A DNA stretch of 64,000 nucleotides. Origin: Chytridium lagenaria (lineage: Eukaryota > Chytridiomycota > Chytridiomycetes > Chytridiales > Chytridiaceae). Positions 26,348 through 39,700 of the stretch are shown in pieces (position 1 is the first letter of the stretch; the number at the start of each line of letters is the position of its first letter). A model generated the notes under the pieces. It did no database searches. It had not been told where the DNA came from and worked only from the letters and a program-made list of their open reading frames with translations. The position numbers and the translations under genes are program-made. The stretch lies in NCBI GenBank assembly GCA_025449115.1, contig JAHLKC010000024.1, positions 248,001-312,000 of the forward strand, given 5' to 3'.

Positions 26348-28465
26348 TCAACACCCTTGCGGCACATCAAACGCATCCGTCTTTGTCGACGTTGCGCTGA
26401 CCCCAAGTCCACGTTTCGCGAAACCCCGCCAAATCGCACACTTGAAGTTCCCTCCAGTGTTTTGAACGTCAGCAGAAAGGAAGGCGTTACGGGATGTTAG
26501 GAAGGTGGGGTTACAGGGTTGGAGCTTGAGACCATCGACCAAGTTACGGAGGAAGAGGATGTTGCCAGCGGTGGAAGAGACGTTGGTGATGTCGGATTCG
26601 AAAGACTAGCAGAGAAAAGAAAAAAGTTAGGTCACGTCAAAGTGTCAAAGTTTAAAGAATTGAATGGGTGAATGTAAAGGGCGGGGAGACTCACGTTGGT
26701 TTGGTCAACCATGTTCCAGTAAACTTCGTAAAGCATCGTCGCCCAAATCTCACCAACAAAATGAACCTCGGTTTTCGTGGCTTGCGATGAATACATGTGT
26801 TTGTTGGTAATGAGGGAGGTCGAGTAAGGGTACGTCCTGATTCCAAGTGGTCTATCCGTCACATAAGCGCCGGTTCCACGATCCGTCGCACGTGTCATCG
26901 ATGAATCCATCGTGGCCCACCATGCGACTGTGTCAGACCAGCCTTCACCCATACCACCAGCTTCCCCAGTGAGGCAGTTGGCGTTTCCGGGTCCACCGGT
27001 GAGACGGTTGGAGAGACCGTGGGTGAGCTCGTGGGTGACGACGCCGTTGTCCATGTCTCCGTCACGCTTGGGAGTGGTCAAAGTGAACACGTACATGTTC
27101 ATTTTACCAGCCTGACCATCGGGAGGGGTGGCAAAGTTGGCGTTGTTGGTACCAGACGCTTCTTGGACAGAGGCAACGATGGCATCACCGCCAGCACCGC
27201 CCTATTGAAAGAAAGGAAATGAGTATAACGCCTCAAGCAAAATATAACACGGTGGTTAAACTATGGAAGAAGATATCTCACCTTTCCGAAATTGTTGGTC
27301 TGGAAGTTCCCGGCGGCCTCAGTGAACCCGTACTTGTAGAGCACGTCGTGGTACTTGTTGGTGAGGTAGTGGACTTGCGCGATGGCAGCGGGGATGGAGG
27401 AGGCGGGGTCTTGCTTTGTGTCGAAGATGTAATCGAATTTACCACCGTTGCGGGAGGTACCCAGCTTGCCGGCTTGAGCCGTCCTGACGTTGTTGCCGAC
27501 AGAAGAGTATTCGCCTTTGACGGCAGCGTCGAACCAGCCACTGGGACTGGCGGTCTTGTCGGAGGGGTCGGTGAGTAGGACTTGGCCGGCCAAGATGCTG
27601 TCCTTGTTGAAGGGAGTCACGTTCATCACTGGTGCAGCGGGAGGAGCGGGAGCTGGGGCTGGTTTTGGGTTGGGGCTCGGGGGAGACGGGGGAGGGGGAG
27701 GGGGAGGGGTGCTTCCGCCCATACCGTCAGAAATGAAGCTGGTCGCAGCGAGGACGGTACCAGAGTTGGCGGAAACAAAGACGTTGTTCCAGTCCTTGGC
27801 GTGTTGAATCTCAAGGTCCCAAACGGACTCGAGCTGACCGTCCGTAGTGAGGTAGTATTTCTTGGAAGCTTTGATTTCCTGAAGGGCAAAGTTAGCACCA
27901 GTGATCTTGCCGTTGGCAAACTTGAGGGAGCCGAGGTTGGCGGTGGAGTAGCCGAGAGCCTTGGCGGCGGCGGTGACGGCCTCGATGGCGCTCAAAGACC
28001 TGAAGGAGGAAGGAGCGATCAAACTGGCCGTGGTGGAGGCAGAGTGACCGGCAGAGATGATGGTACCGTCGGTGCCAACGTTGACGTTGGAGACCAGGTT
28101 GATAATGGGGACACCATCCAAAGGTCTCCATCATGTGGACATGTTGGACACCGTTGGAGGATGAAGCACTATATGATAAAAAGGAAAAGAAAGATTAGTT
28201 TGATATATTCGCGATGGTTCCATGCGGGTAGCTAGACTTACGTTCCAGTGACAGTGAGCTTGGCAATGTCGCCGTTGGTCCTTCCAGCAACAAAAGATTT
28301 GGCAAGGTCAACGGCAGACGCACCGGGAGCAAAAGAGGTCTCATAGACGTCCCCAAACACAGTCTCAGGGACATGGAGCGACGGGAGGCTCATGGGAATA
28401 GCAGCGGGAGCAGGGACGGCACGGACGACGGCCGCAATGGCGAGTAAAGCAGTGATAGCAAGCAT
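26348..28465 (-). CDS. Fungalysin (M36) secreted metalloprotease, copy 3
   Basis: This is a secreted zinc endopeptidase precursor. The start at 28465 opens a signal peptide (MLAITALLAIAAVVRA), followed by a PepSY/FTP-type propeptide, a proline-run linker (PPPPPPP...PAPAPAPP, about 27630-27720) and the M36 domain with HELTH and GMGEGWSDTVAW. It ends CAIWRGFAKRGLG...PQGC with TGA at 26348-26350, matching the C-terminus of copy 1. Exons on the minus strand are 28242-28465, 27282-28168, 26695-27201 and 26348-26605. One extra base near 28118 (compare copy 2) breaks the propeptide exon. The propeptide and catalytic exons are nearly identical in places to copy 2, so these two arose by a recent duplication, while copy 1 is more distant. 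The linker has diverged fastest. Confidence 0.92.
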
Positions 28466-28538
28466 GGTTTTAAAATAATGTTCTAGGAAGCTGATGAGGT
28501 ATTGAGGATATGGAAAGGATGGAATAGGCCGTTTGGTT

Positions 28539-28556
28539 CCCTGGTAGAGAAGGGAA
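28539..28556 (-). promoter_or_regulatory. Conserved 5' leader block shared by fungalysins 2 and 3
   Basis: The 18-bp block ccctggtagagaagggaa is identical at 28539-28556 and 22271-22288, each between the TATA box and the ATG. It may simply be recent common ancestry, or a retained leader element. Confidence 0.5.
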
Positions 28557-28600
28557 ACTGATCAAGAGGTGTGAGGTGTGAGGTGAGGGGATAATGCATA

Positions 28601-28610
28601 CCATTTTATA
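28601..28610 (-). promoter_or_regulatory. TATA box of fungalysin 3
   Basis: Reading on the minus strand, TATAAAATGG lies about 140 bp upstream of the start at 28465. The spacing matches that in copies 1 and 2. Confidence 0.65.
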
Positions 28611-28919
28611 CTGGAAGGATCGAGCACAAAGCAGTTGCTCCTTATCACTTCCCCATCCCGCCGACATTTGATCAAAACGGCTAAAAGAACGTTAAACGGC
28701 TACCCATCTGCAGGTTGAACGCGCGCAGGTTCCATAACAGGCGAAGCATGCTCCATAGATCTAGTGTGACATCTGTAGTTTCTTGGCCTTTTGCCCTTTG
28801 GGACTCGAGCAGTGGAGCACAAGTGACGTGCCGCTTTAAAAGGAAAACCATCTGCGATATCAGGCAGGACAGGATTCAGGGAAGTGTCAATCTGGAACTC
28901 ATCAATTATGAGCTGGTAA

Positions 28920-28972
28920 CTAATTAATTAATTAATAGATGGATGGATGGAATATGGATGGATGGATGGATG
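28920..28972. repeat. TTAA and GATG microsatellites
   Basis: A run of TTAA units is followed directly by about eight GATG units with one interruption. Confidence 0.85.
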
Positions 28973-29745
28973 TGGGACAGACAGACCAAACACACAAAGG
29001 CCGAGGCCACAATTATTTATTATTTTAAATATTCTTTATCACCAACCAACCACATGCAAAAGGGCAGCAGGGAATACTGTTATGTGTTTACATCCGGCCA
29101 TTCCGGGATAGGAAACAGCCTGCCGTCGATTATAATGGGTGATTATGCAGAAAGAGCCATCGTGGAAATAGGTAAGGGGGACATCTGTAAATATTGTTCG
29201 TTATCAGTTATTAGAGGTGAGAATACGTGCCTCCTGGTCGCTTACGTCTTCTCGCTCGTTCCAAGTTATAACTCCCACTCTCGCCTGCACTAATGATAAG
29301 ATACGCAACTTGGTTTTTAAATATGCCCGACAAAGATCATATAAAGATGATATCGTAGAACCGAGCGTGAGGATGGAAAAAATAACATTGTGTGGATGAT
29401 GGAAGAAATGAAAAAGGTAATAATAGGTAATATGCATAAACTTTGATCAGAGGCCGGCAGTTGAAAAAATGGGAGTTTGCACAAATGATCAAACCATCAC
29501 ATCATCAACCCTCAAACCCTCAGTCTCGTCATCCGTATCCTCTTGAAGACTCCAATGTTGCTCGTTTTCTTAATCATTCACCACCCGCTTGCATGTTACG
29601 CCGCCCATTTGCTTTGAAATGTCTAAAGAAAAGGCACCAGTTGTGCTATGAAGCCTATTTGTAGGTTCTATCGAAACTCTCACCCCTCGTGCTGGCCGTA
29701 GTCAAAACCACAATGTACTTTTCAAGAGCTTGTCAATGCAACAGA

Positions 29746-29787
29746 CAACTTCATTTCCATTCAAAGCAACTTCATTTCCATTCAAAG
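29746..29787. repeat. 21-bp perfect tandem duplication
   Basis: The unit CAACTTCATTTCCATTCAAAG occurs twice in a row (29746-29766 and 29767-29787) without a mismatch. Confidence 0.9.
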
Positions 29788-30298
29788 TTGCCAAAGTCCA
29801 TATAAATGATGACGGCGAGCATACCCAAGTTGTTCTGTGATATGAAGTTGGGGTCGTCCGGCTGTAATCTCTTTCTTTCGATTTAAACTCTAAATAATGC
29901 CAATTAGGATGCTAATAAGAGTCTAATTTTTATCATATATATATCTACTTGGTTGGTGTTCTCTTCATGTAAATCCCCAATCGAATCTTTCTTACGGTTA
30001 GAGGAATAGAGCTGGATTAAGTTCCGTGCCGTGACTGATATCTGAGCTCGGCCTTGTTTCAATCTCGCGGCCTTGTTCGGTCTGGCTGGAGATCAGTTCT
30101 GCAACATCGCCTCTAGCTCAGTCTGGTCAAAGGAACACGAAGGGGTCGGATATCTACCAGCAAGCGCCTTTCTGTAATTGTTGTTGAGATAGACGACTTG
30201 CGACTGTCACCGCTTCTACCCACTTTAACGCTTGACCTGGCGTTCTCGACCATTTTGTACGGAACCTATACAGGTCGTTTTTACATGATTTTGCAAGT

Positions 30299-33200
30299 AT
30301 GAGCGCTGCTCGGGCGTTTGTAGCCAAGCATGTCAAAGAACTACTGATCGATGAGGGAAGGAGAGAGTCCATGCTGATGAATCTCAGAGAAGGAAAACCT
30401 TTTGTAGAAGAGGAGAACATGACAGTGGTAACATACCGCTTTATCCTTGCCGAATTTAAATGCTTTAAGGCCATCATCGACGTTTCTGGATACAGCGCCT
30501 TGGCTTCATTTTTGGTATGTAACGTTAACATTGAAAAGTTGGCTCAGAAAATGAAGGCAAGTAAAAACTCATTTTTCGGTTTTCCTTTTTATTTAGGAAC
30601 AAAAACTTGGAAAATTATCGAGTGAGGTTATGACATCAGCAGTTGGCGACTACATGGCTAAAATTGCTGAAGTGATTTATCGATATGAAGGAGATATCGT
30701 AAAAGTAGGTAACTTTCAATTTTGTCTGTTCCCTAGAGTCACCTGTTTTACTTCATCGTTTCTATTGGGTTGGCTTTTGAAGCGTTTCTGTTGAGCCTAA
30801 CGTCATCTTTGTGTATGGAATTCGATTCTAGTTTCTAGGTAAGAGAAGCAGAAATAAAGGCCGAGCATATTATAAAATTATTTTGACGCCTGTCTATAAT
30901 AGGCGATGCCCTTCTGGTGACATTTTCCTCACACTCCCCTTCCGAAACGGCCGATTCCACTTCTGTGCGCGCCCTTACCTGCTGCCTTGAAGTTCTCAAC
31001 CGATATCCTACCTACAAGATCAATCTCGATGAATGGTCACAAATCCTAAAGGTTTCCAAGGAGGCTTGTGATAGCGCCACCACCCAATCTCCCATTGAAG
31101 CCAATCGACCAACCACAGATTATTCAAGCGGTTCGTTCAAGCTTTCTTCGCCGCAAGATCAACCTGTAAAAACGAAATCGTTGACTCTCCATATTGGAGT
31201 TTCGCGAGGCATGGTCGGGAGAGTGATTTTGGGGATTCCTGGGAAGAGGTTAGATTATTTGGTATATGGAGAATGTTTAAAGAGATTAGGGGCTATGCTT
31301 GATTCTACAAAATCAGGTAAGATTGTTGATTTTCCCCCCGTTGGTATAGTGTCTAAAGCTCTGCTCGTGACAGGTGAAATGGGTTTAAGCCTTGATCTTC
31401 TTTCTGTCTTGAAATTAACCGACGTCCGCAGTCACGCTGCGTATGACGGCTTTGCGGTACTGTCGAAAAAGGATATTTCCCAACTTGCCAGTGACGCCAA
31501 AGTTGGGATATAAGTATGAAACCTCACGCACTTGTGGCTCTTCCCGATGTCGTCAAGCACCACAGTAGCGAATTTTCAAACAGTATCATCGGAGCTCCGT
31601 CCCTGTCCCGAATAGATATCCTTTCTGAGGTAGCTGCAGAGCTTCTCAAAAACTTTGTCAATCGGTCAATTCTGTTTAAACTGAATGAGGTTATTGCCTT
31701 GCCAAAGAGGGAGGCGTTTATTATTCCAAAGACGGATACATTGAAGAGAGGGGATGATGGTCGGAACAGTGAATTGAAGGGTAAAATTGATGAATCTATG
31801 CTTTGGCGAACAAATGCTCCATCCATAAAGTGGGAAGGGCAGACGGTGGGAATTATTCGTAGCGAATATCGTACTGTTAGCGTCATGTTTGTCAAGGTTC
31901 ATGAAGAGTTTGATCCTGATCGAGCTCATATGCTTTTCGTAAAATTGTTGGGGCAGCTTGATCTTTTTAATGGAGTTTTCCAACAGTATTCAGGTATTGT
32001 CCTTTTTTCTTTTTTTTTTTGCGTTTTACCCGCTGACATACTTGATATTCTTCATCTGTTTCTCTATTTATATAGTTGACGATAAGGGCCAAAGCATGCT
32101 GGCGTGCTTTGGACTTCCGGTGAGGGTTTTCCCCTCCTTTTCCTCAACGTTTTATATTATTTTCCTATTTACTTACACCTGCATATAGCCGTTTGTCAAC
32201 GAGAAATGCGGTCTGATTGCTGTTAAAGCCGCAGCCCGATTTGCCTGTAGTCTCTTATCTGAAGATCTAAGTAGAGTCTCGATATCCGTCACCACCGGCG
32301 ACATCCTTTTTGGTACGGTTGGCTGGGAGTATCGTAAAGATGCGGCGCTTCTTGGGGATGCTGTGAACGTTGCAGCAAGGTTGCTGTCAATCGAAAAGGG
32401 GTTATACTTATGGATGGCAGAACGAGAGAACTTGTCGGGGATACATTTTCAGCGACAGATTTAGGCTCAATCCAAGTAAGAGTTTTGGTTTATTTTTCTC
32501 TGTTCATGTACAGCATTTCGGCGTTGTGAAATCTTTTTTTTTTTTTAACGCTATACTTAGATTAAAGGGAAAGCGCACCCGTTAAACGTCTGGGCAATCA
32601 AAAATTTTACTCCATTGACTAGCCTGAAAGCCGACCTTTCAATGTCGTGGACACAAAACAAGACGGAGCGGCAAATTCTTAGTCAAAGTATCCGGCTATG
32701 GAAGCAAGGAAGGAAGCCAACTTCTTTCTTCCTTGTGGAAGGTGATAGTGGAATGGGTAAAACAACCTTGCTTTTATATGTGCAGAAACTCTACAAAGAT
32801 TTATCTATTTTATCTTGGTGAGTTTTTCTGTGTTTGCATCATCGCGACCTTTGCCTCAAAAATACCTTCCGTTAATACTCTGCTTTGATTTTATTCTTTC
32901 ACCAAATTCGCTCGTAGCATCGCCCGTGGAAGCGAAGTCGACCAATTAAAGTATACAACCCAAATCGATTCGATTTAACCTCGTATTCAGCTCCTTTATT
33001 GCCGTTCGCGACGTTTTTACGCAGATCCTCCAATTCATATTTACGAGCATAAACGATCGACAAAGCTCACTGACAATTTCAACAATCACCACCGGAAGAG
33101 CGTCAGTCTTCGAAAACAATCTGGCGACACTGGATAAGAATGATATTGAGGGAATACTGCGTGATGCTAACGAAAATCCGGATTTTGCGAGTCTGCTTCT

Positions 33201-36200
33201 TGCCATGGTGAAGGGAGGTGAAAGTACCATCCATCAAAAAGATCAGGATAAAATAACTGGACGAGTCTCTGTTGCTGGGAAGAGTAAAGGCGATATTTCA
33301 GCTGCAAACGATGATATCAAAAGGAGGGCGTTGAAATTTGTTCTTGTCCGAGTGATTTCCCATCTTTGTGCGAAGTATAGGATTGCTGTACTTTTGGACG
33401 ATGCTCAGGTAATGATTTATATATTGTTTCCTTCAATTCTCCGTATCAACAATATATATTGCTGACATCTACCGAAACAATGTTACAATTTATCACAGTG
33501 GATTGACGATTCTTCGCTCGAAGTTTTTTTATACTCGCTGATAAGCATCCTGAAGTAAGTATCAAATTTAGTGCATATATAAGTAACCTTATTAATTATT
33601 TTAAATGTTGAATAGATTTTTATGGCTATTTTCACAAGGCCGATCAGAAATGTGGAAAACGGAAACTTTCTCCATCGACTTTTGGCATCCGATTTTGTTT
33701 ATCACCTCCCGCTTGCTGGAATTAGCCTTGAAGATTTAAGCTCTGCTCTGGTGAGAAGCAAGATTCTCTATTCTGTATCTAACGAGTTGAAAGGTCGAAT
33801 ACATGAAAGCCAAATCTGTTGAATCTAGTTTGTTGAATGGTATATTTTGTTATTTTCATTTTCTGTTTTATAAGCGGGTGTAAATGTCATGGCTAAAATA
33901 CTTTTTTTAGAGATCTACAAACAGACGAATGGAAACTTGCTTCAAACAGAGTCCCTTTTAAGACGTCTTTTAGAGCATACCGACGAAGTTGTGTACGTTG
34001 ATGAAAATGGACAGCTATGCGGTAGAAGCATAGAAACGCTGAGAAAAATGATATCCAAATCTGTGGAAGCTGTAATTATGTCTCAATTCGATAGGTATTT
34101 CAATTCGGGACTAGGGATATCTTCTGTATTTACTGATCTCATTTTTCGTTGTATTTCACGATTAATTCTGGGCTGCTTCAAAAAGGCTCCATTCAGACTA
34201 TCAGCATGTTCTTCGGTGTGCATCTATCTTGGGGCAATATGTTGACCTTCACGAGCTGAGTCTACTTCAGGATAATGAAAACCTTCGACCAGAGGGTATT
34301 CGCTCTCTTATCGCTATTCACGATCAGTTTGAATTCCTGAAGCCTTGCGGAGACGCTTTTGACGATAGTAATACTAATGCAGGAGGTAAGTTTTAATTAT
34401 TAAACTCAATATCAACCATTGTTTCCGCTAGTTTATTATTTCCGTCATATTAGTATTATGAACGCTATATACCAAAGCGTTGCGTATGCGGAACGAGAGG
34501 CACTTCATTTGCGGGTTGCCAAGCACTTGGATCGAGTCGTCCAATCGAATCCTAGCAGGAAGGAACAGACGCTCCCAACGATCTGCTATCATTATTGGCG
34601 AACACGGGATGCTGCGAAAATCCTTGAACGGGCCTCGGAATTGGGGTAAGGATTTTGCGAATGGCGATACACGGTCCTTTTCTCAATATCGTTTGGGGGC
34701 TTTCTTAACATATTTATATAGGCTTGAATGCGTACAAAAATATCTTTTGATGGAGGCGCGGAAGAGCTTACAAAATGTCAATGATTACCTGCAGGAGAAT
34801 AATGCACATTTCCAAGCATCGTTTAAGGACGAAGACCGTCACCTCTTGGAACCTTTATTCCAGTGTAGGATCTTGGCGAATTTGGCCATGACAAAATTCG
34901 AGAATCTGAGAGACCTCCCTGGAGCCTTAGAAGCAGCTATTAATTGTTAATCTCGGCGGATTTACGTGGCCAACGGCATCTAAAGCAGTTCAAAAGATGA
35001 TATTGAAATTTCTTCGGAGGTCGATGCAACATTGGTGGAAATCGAAGCAAGGACATAAGAATATTCGAGTAACAAAAAATTCTCCAAAAGAGCTGCAGCC
35101 AGATTGGTTCCCGATAATTTGCATTGCTTTAGATGCACTGCTATTAGCTTCTTCGTACGCCGCGTTAGAAAAGCAGCACGTTGTTCTTGTGGTCTTTTGG
35201 AGTCTCTCGCAAGCTTATGTGACTTGCGAGACCAACCCAAGCTATTTTTTTAAAATGCTTTTTTGGGCAGGCTGGACCTTTGGGCTGCAAGGAAGCTCTA
35301 TTGGCTTTTCTCTTTCTCGAAGACTCATTCGTCGTTGTCAGACGCTGCAGCCGGTTTGCGATTCGTCCATCAAGACGGTATTTCATATGTATCAAGCTAT
35401 CATGTTTCTATATTTTGGCAACACACGCCAAACATTAGAGGGACTGCGGGAATATGAAGAATACTGGCTGGAGCGAAGGGTTAAAGTCCAACAATATAAG
35501 GCTTATAATTTTAATGGGATATTTTCTATCTACACCGGAGATATGAAATTCCTTAAGCCGAGACTTACTGATGAATGGGCAGCCGATATGAAGACTATTG
35601 ATATATTTTGGTATTGCGCGATCACCGGCATATATCAGCTGGAATGCTTTATGAAGAACGATAAGGAGAATCTGGAGAAGTTCCATATACGGCAAAAAGA
35701 AGTTCATCACCTCATTCCCACAGTTTCAATCGTTCGCCTTGGAAGCAGCGTCAAGGTCAACGAGGTGTTTGTTCTTATTCTAAGGGAGGCTTCGGGAAAC
35801 ACTTTGCTGGAGGCATCCATGGAGGCTTTGAAAGAAATAATTGAAATCGGTGTCGGAGCTAATCATCACGCGACAGCTGCAGCGGCACTTTCTGTTTGCA
35901 TCGCTATTTTGGGCCTTTGCTCTGTCGGGACTCCTTTGGATGCAGATTATATCACGCGACTGTTGGCGACGATTGCTACATTATTAAAGGAGATGAAGGT
36001 CATGTCTCGGTATAGCTGGATGGCTAAATTCGCAACACTTTTGGGGTTCACCTCGAAATATCATCTTCTTAAATCTCCAAGCAAAAGTGTCAAGCTGACC
36101 CGGAGGCTTATGGGCTCAGCGGAATTCAAAGATAAGATTGATATGGGCGGGGACTTGTGTTTTGTGGGGGCCTGTTGTTGCGCCATCATCGCGCTTTCTT

Positions 36201-36319
36201 CGCTGGACGAATGTGAAGCGCGTTTAAACAGAAACCGTGCAATTGATATGTTTGAGGAGATGGGCTTTTTGTCGATGGTGAATTGGGTCTCAAGAAACCT
36301 AAGATTCTCCGTACAATAA
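30299..36319 (+). CDS. sAC-like class III nucleotide cyclase with NTPase module, copy C
   Basis: The product is about 1,600 residues, starting MSAARAFVAKHVKELL at 30299 and ending with TAA at 36317-36319. Exons are 30299-30427, 30470-30514, 30597-30704, the 7-nt exon 30832-30838, 30903-31316, 31374-31993, 32076-32119, 32189-32475, 32561-32817, 32918-32950, 32991-33408, 33499-33554, 33616-33750, 33794-33839, 33911-34094, 34186-34385, 34432-34645 and 34722-36319. C1 has IDVSGYSAL and K-FLG-DALL; C2 has EYRTVSVMF, DDKGQSML and VNVAARLL; Walker A is GDSGMGKT (32741-32764) and Walker B is AVLLDDAQ. Single-base shifts lie near 31513, 32399, 33535 (a T run) and 34949. The last exon encodes 440 uninterrupted residues with several hydrophobic helices (FPIICIALDALLL) that look like helical repeats rather than a clear membrane domain. 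Confidence 0.9.
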
Positions 36320-36758
36320 AGCGTTCAAAATTGCATGGAATTAATGAAGATGTTTCCTTTTTTTCCAGCGAATTTGCTTTGTATTTAGCATACAGAACGA
36401 CTTTCGAAGTTACACGAGTACGCGTAGCAGGCTTGTAATAATCTACTCTTTCATCGTCAAAACAAGACCAACGGAACCATTATATATTATTGTATATTGC
36501 CTCGGCACCGATAGTCCAGGTTGGAGCCCACGAAAATCTGGAAGATTACCACAATGTTATAGTGGATGGGGTCCCCTTTTTCTCTCATAATTTCGCTTAC
36601 ATTGATCAGGTTCCTGTTGCGGCTTGAAATCGCCTTGAAAGACAAGCGTTATGGTGGATGCCGAGCCCTGTCGCAAGATATCTCTGGCTGCGTATCGGAA
36701 AGAACCGGAAGCTACTGAGAACTAGTGTTATCTGAGTTAGGCAATCCATTTTGGAACC
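36320..36758. other. Spacer between cyclases C and D
   Basis: This 439-bp stretch has no gene. It should carry the terminator region of C and the promoter of D. Confidence 0.5.
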
Positions 36759-39700
36759 ATGAGCGCTGCTCAAGGGTTTGTTGCCAAATATGTCAAGGAT
36801 CTAGCTTTGGATGATCAACGGAGAGAGGCTATGCTGACGAACCTCAAGGAAGGAAGACCGTTTGTAGAAGAGGAGCGCATGACAGTGGTAACGGACCTAA
36901 TAATGAGAGTGGTCAAAATGACAAAGCTTATCAGGCCATCATCGACGTTTCGGGATACAGTGCCTTGGCTTCCTTTTTGGTAAAACAATATTCTTTCCAT
37001 TGGTCTTCGTGGCATTTCATTCTATGCAGTCGAAATTCATTCTATTATTTTTATAAGGAACAAAAACTTGGAAAGCTATCAAGCGAAGTTATGACATCAG
37101 CAGTTGGGGACTATATGGCCAAAATTGCTGAGGTCCTCTATCGATATCAAGGAGATATCGTAAAAGTTTGTACATTTCTATCCCTTTCTTTGCCCTATAG
37201 TTCTGTATCTTCTTCATTGGTTCCCTATTGCCTCTATGTTTTTTATTAGCTTATTCTGATTACTTTTAGTTCTTAGGTGAGGGCACATGTCGAATAGCAA
37301 TGATGGTTTAACTTGGAGACATCTATGTTTCAGGCGATGCTCTTTTGGTGACATTCTCCTCAAATTCTCCTGTTGAAGCGGCCGATGCCATTTCCATGCG
37401 GGCGCTTACTTGCTGCCTTGAAATTCTCAAAAGATACCCAGTATATGAGATTGACCTTAACGAATGGTCGCAAGTTTTGAAAGTTTCTCAAGCAGCAGCA
37501 AATGTCAACCCGTCCGCCATCGAAACCAATAGTACGAACGTATTAGATACAGCCGCCAAGCCTCTGTTGACCAAAGATACGATTACCAAAACAAAGTCGT
37601 TAACACTTCACATCGGTGTGACGCGAGGAATGGTGGAGAGAGTGGTTTTAGGAATTCCAGGAAGGCGGATGGATTATTTAGTTCATGGAGAGTGTTTGGC
37701 GAGTTTAGGGGCTATGCTTGATTCTACGAAGTCGGGTAAGTGGCTGAAATTTCAGCGATATTTGATTCTAAATTATATTTTACAAGGTGAGCTGGGTCTC
37801 GACATTGACCTTCTCTCTCTTATAAAAATTGACGACGTCTATAGTCATATTTCATCCGATAAGTTTGCAGTACTTCGAAAAAATGATGTCGCCCAACTTT
37901 CCAGCAATATTCAAGAAGAGAGACCGAATAGACGACGAAGTTCCATAGTCGACCCTCCGGATACCATTAAACGTAAATCCAGTCGGTCTTCGATTTCTGG
38001 TGTTGAAAGATCCAACAGTGTCACAAGACCTGCTCGATGCATGTCCGCCTTCCATACCGATAACATACCCGAGGTCGCAACGGAACTTATCAAAAACTTT
38101 GTCAATCGCTCCATTCTTTTCAGACTTAATGAAGTTCTTGCCCCGTTAAAAACTGAGCCAGGAAAGAAGACAGAAACTGTTCGAGATGTTGGTCGCGAGA
38201 AAAGGCCGACAAATACTCTCCGAAAACACTCAGTAGTAGCACGGAGTGAGGGGGCGCAAGCTGCGGGACTTATTCGAACCGAATACAGAACCGTTAGCGT
38301 GATGTTTTTAAAGGTACATGGGAGATTTGCTGCAGATATTGCACAAACTCTTTTTGTAAAGTTGCTGGAACAACTTGACTTGTTTAACGGAGTTTTTCAG
38401 CAATATTCAGGTAACTACTTTCATTCTTAAATGTTAAAGTAGAATACAATTGCCATATCAGTTTTTGCTTCATGTATTTGTTTACTATATTTGCCATGGA
38501 GGTAGTATATATTGTCAGAAAAATACATGAAACATTAGTTATCAGATACAAATATGAGGCTAATTTTTAATACGCAATAGTTGACGACAAGGGTCAAGGC
38601 ATGCTGGCATGTTTTGGACTCCCAGTAAGTTAATCGCTTCTATTTCTACTGTCTGATTCATCTCTTGTTATAATCTATGATATAGCCTTTTGTCAGCGAC
38701 AAATGCGGCCTGATTGCGGTAAAAGCGGCTGCTCGATTTGCTCAAACCCTCAGCACTGAAGAATTATGCAATATCTCCATAGCCGTCACTACAGGCGATA
38801 TTCTTTTTGGCACCGTCGGTTGGGAATATCGTAGAGATGCCGCGCTTCTCGGAGATGCTGTGAATGTCGCAGCAAGGCTATTATCGATTGACAGGGCTAT
38901 CATTCTCCTTGATGACCGGACGAAAGAAGTCGTTCGAGAGACATTCTCAGTGACAGATTTGGGTTTTGTGAAGGTGGGAATCTTATAGTGAACTTCAATG
39001 GTGAACTTCAATGCGCTTTGCTTAAATCTATCTAGGTTAAAGGAAAATCTCGTCCCATCAATGTTTGGTCTATCAGTAATTTTAATGTTTCGACTGCGCA
39101 AGCAACCAACCTTTCTGTTTCCTGGACGCAAAACAAAAAGGAGAGACAGATCCTTGATCAATATACTAAAATGTGGAAGGAAGCAAGGAAACAGAAGTCG
39201 TTCTTTCTTGTAGAGGGCGATAGTGGAATGGGAAAATCTACGCTACTTGGCTTTGTGCAGAAACTTTTCAAGGAACAAAGTGTTTTATCTTGGTAAGTTT
39301 GAAATGGTGAAAAGCCAATTACTCGGTGTTTAAATAAGTGCGTAATCGGGTTGAGATATTAATTGATGGAATTGGAATATAACGCATGCTGATGATACTT
39401 GTATTTATTTTTGCTCTCACTCAGTATCGCACGAGGAAGTGAAGTGGACCAATTGAAGTAAGCGAAGACGTTACGATGCATTCTGTGGTACTAATTATGA
39501 ACACAGCTCTTTTATCGCTGTTCGTGACGTCTTTGTGCAAATATTGCAAATTCGAGTCTCATTTGCCAACAGTCGAAACAGCTCTATTACGATATCAACT
39601 ATAAAAACCGGAAGACCTTCGTTTATCGATACTCATTCGCCGACACTTGATAAAGTAGACTTTGAGAGTATATTGCGGGAAGCAAATGAAGATCCGACAT

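Larger units (their letters stand above)
28611..30298. other. Intergenic region between fungalysin 3 and cyclase C (divergent promoters)
   Basis: No gene is recognisable. It holds simple repeats at 28920-28972 and a 21-bp tandem duplication at 29746-29787. It must contain the promoter of cyclase C on the right. Confidence 0.5.
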
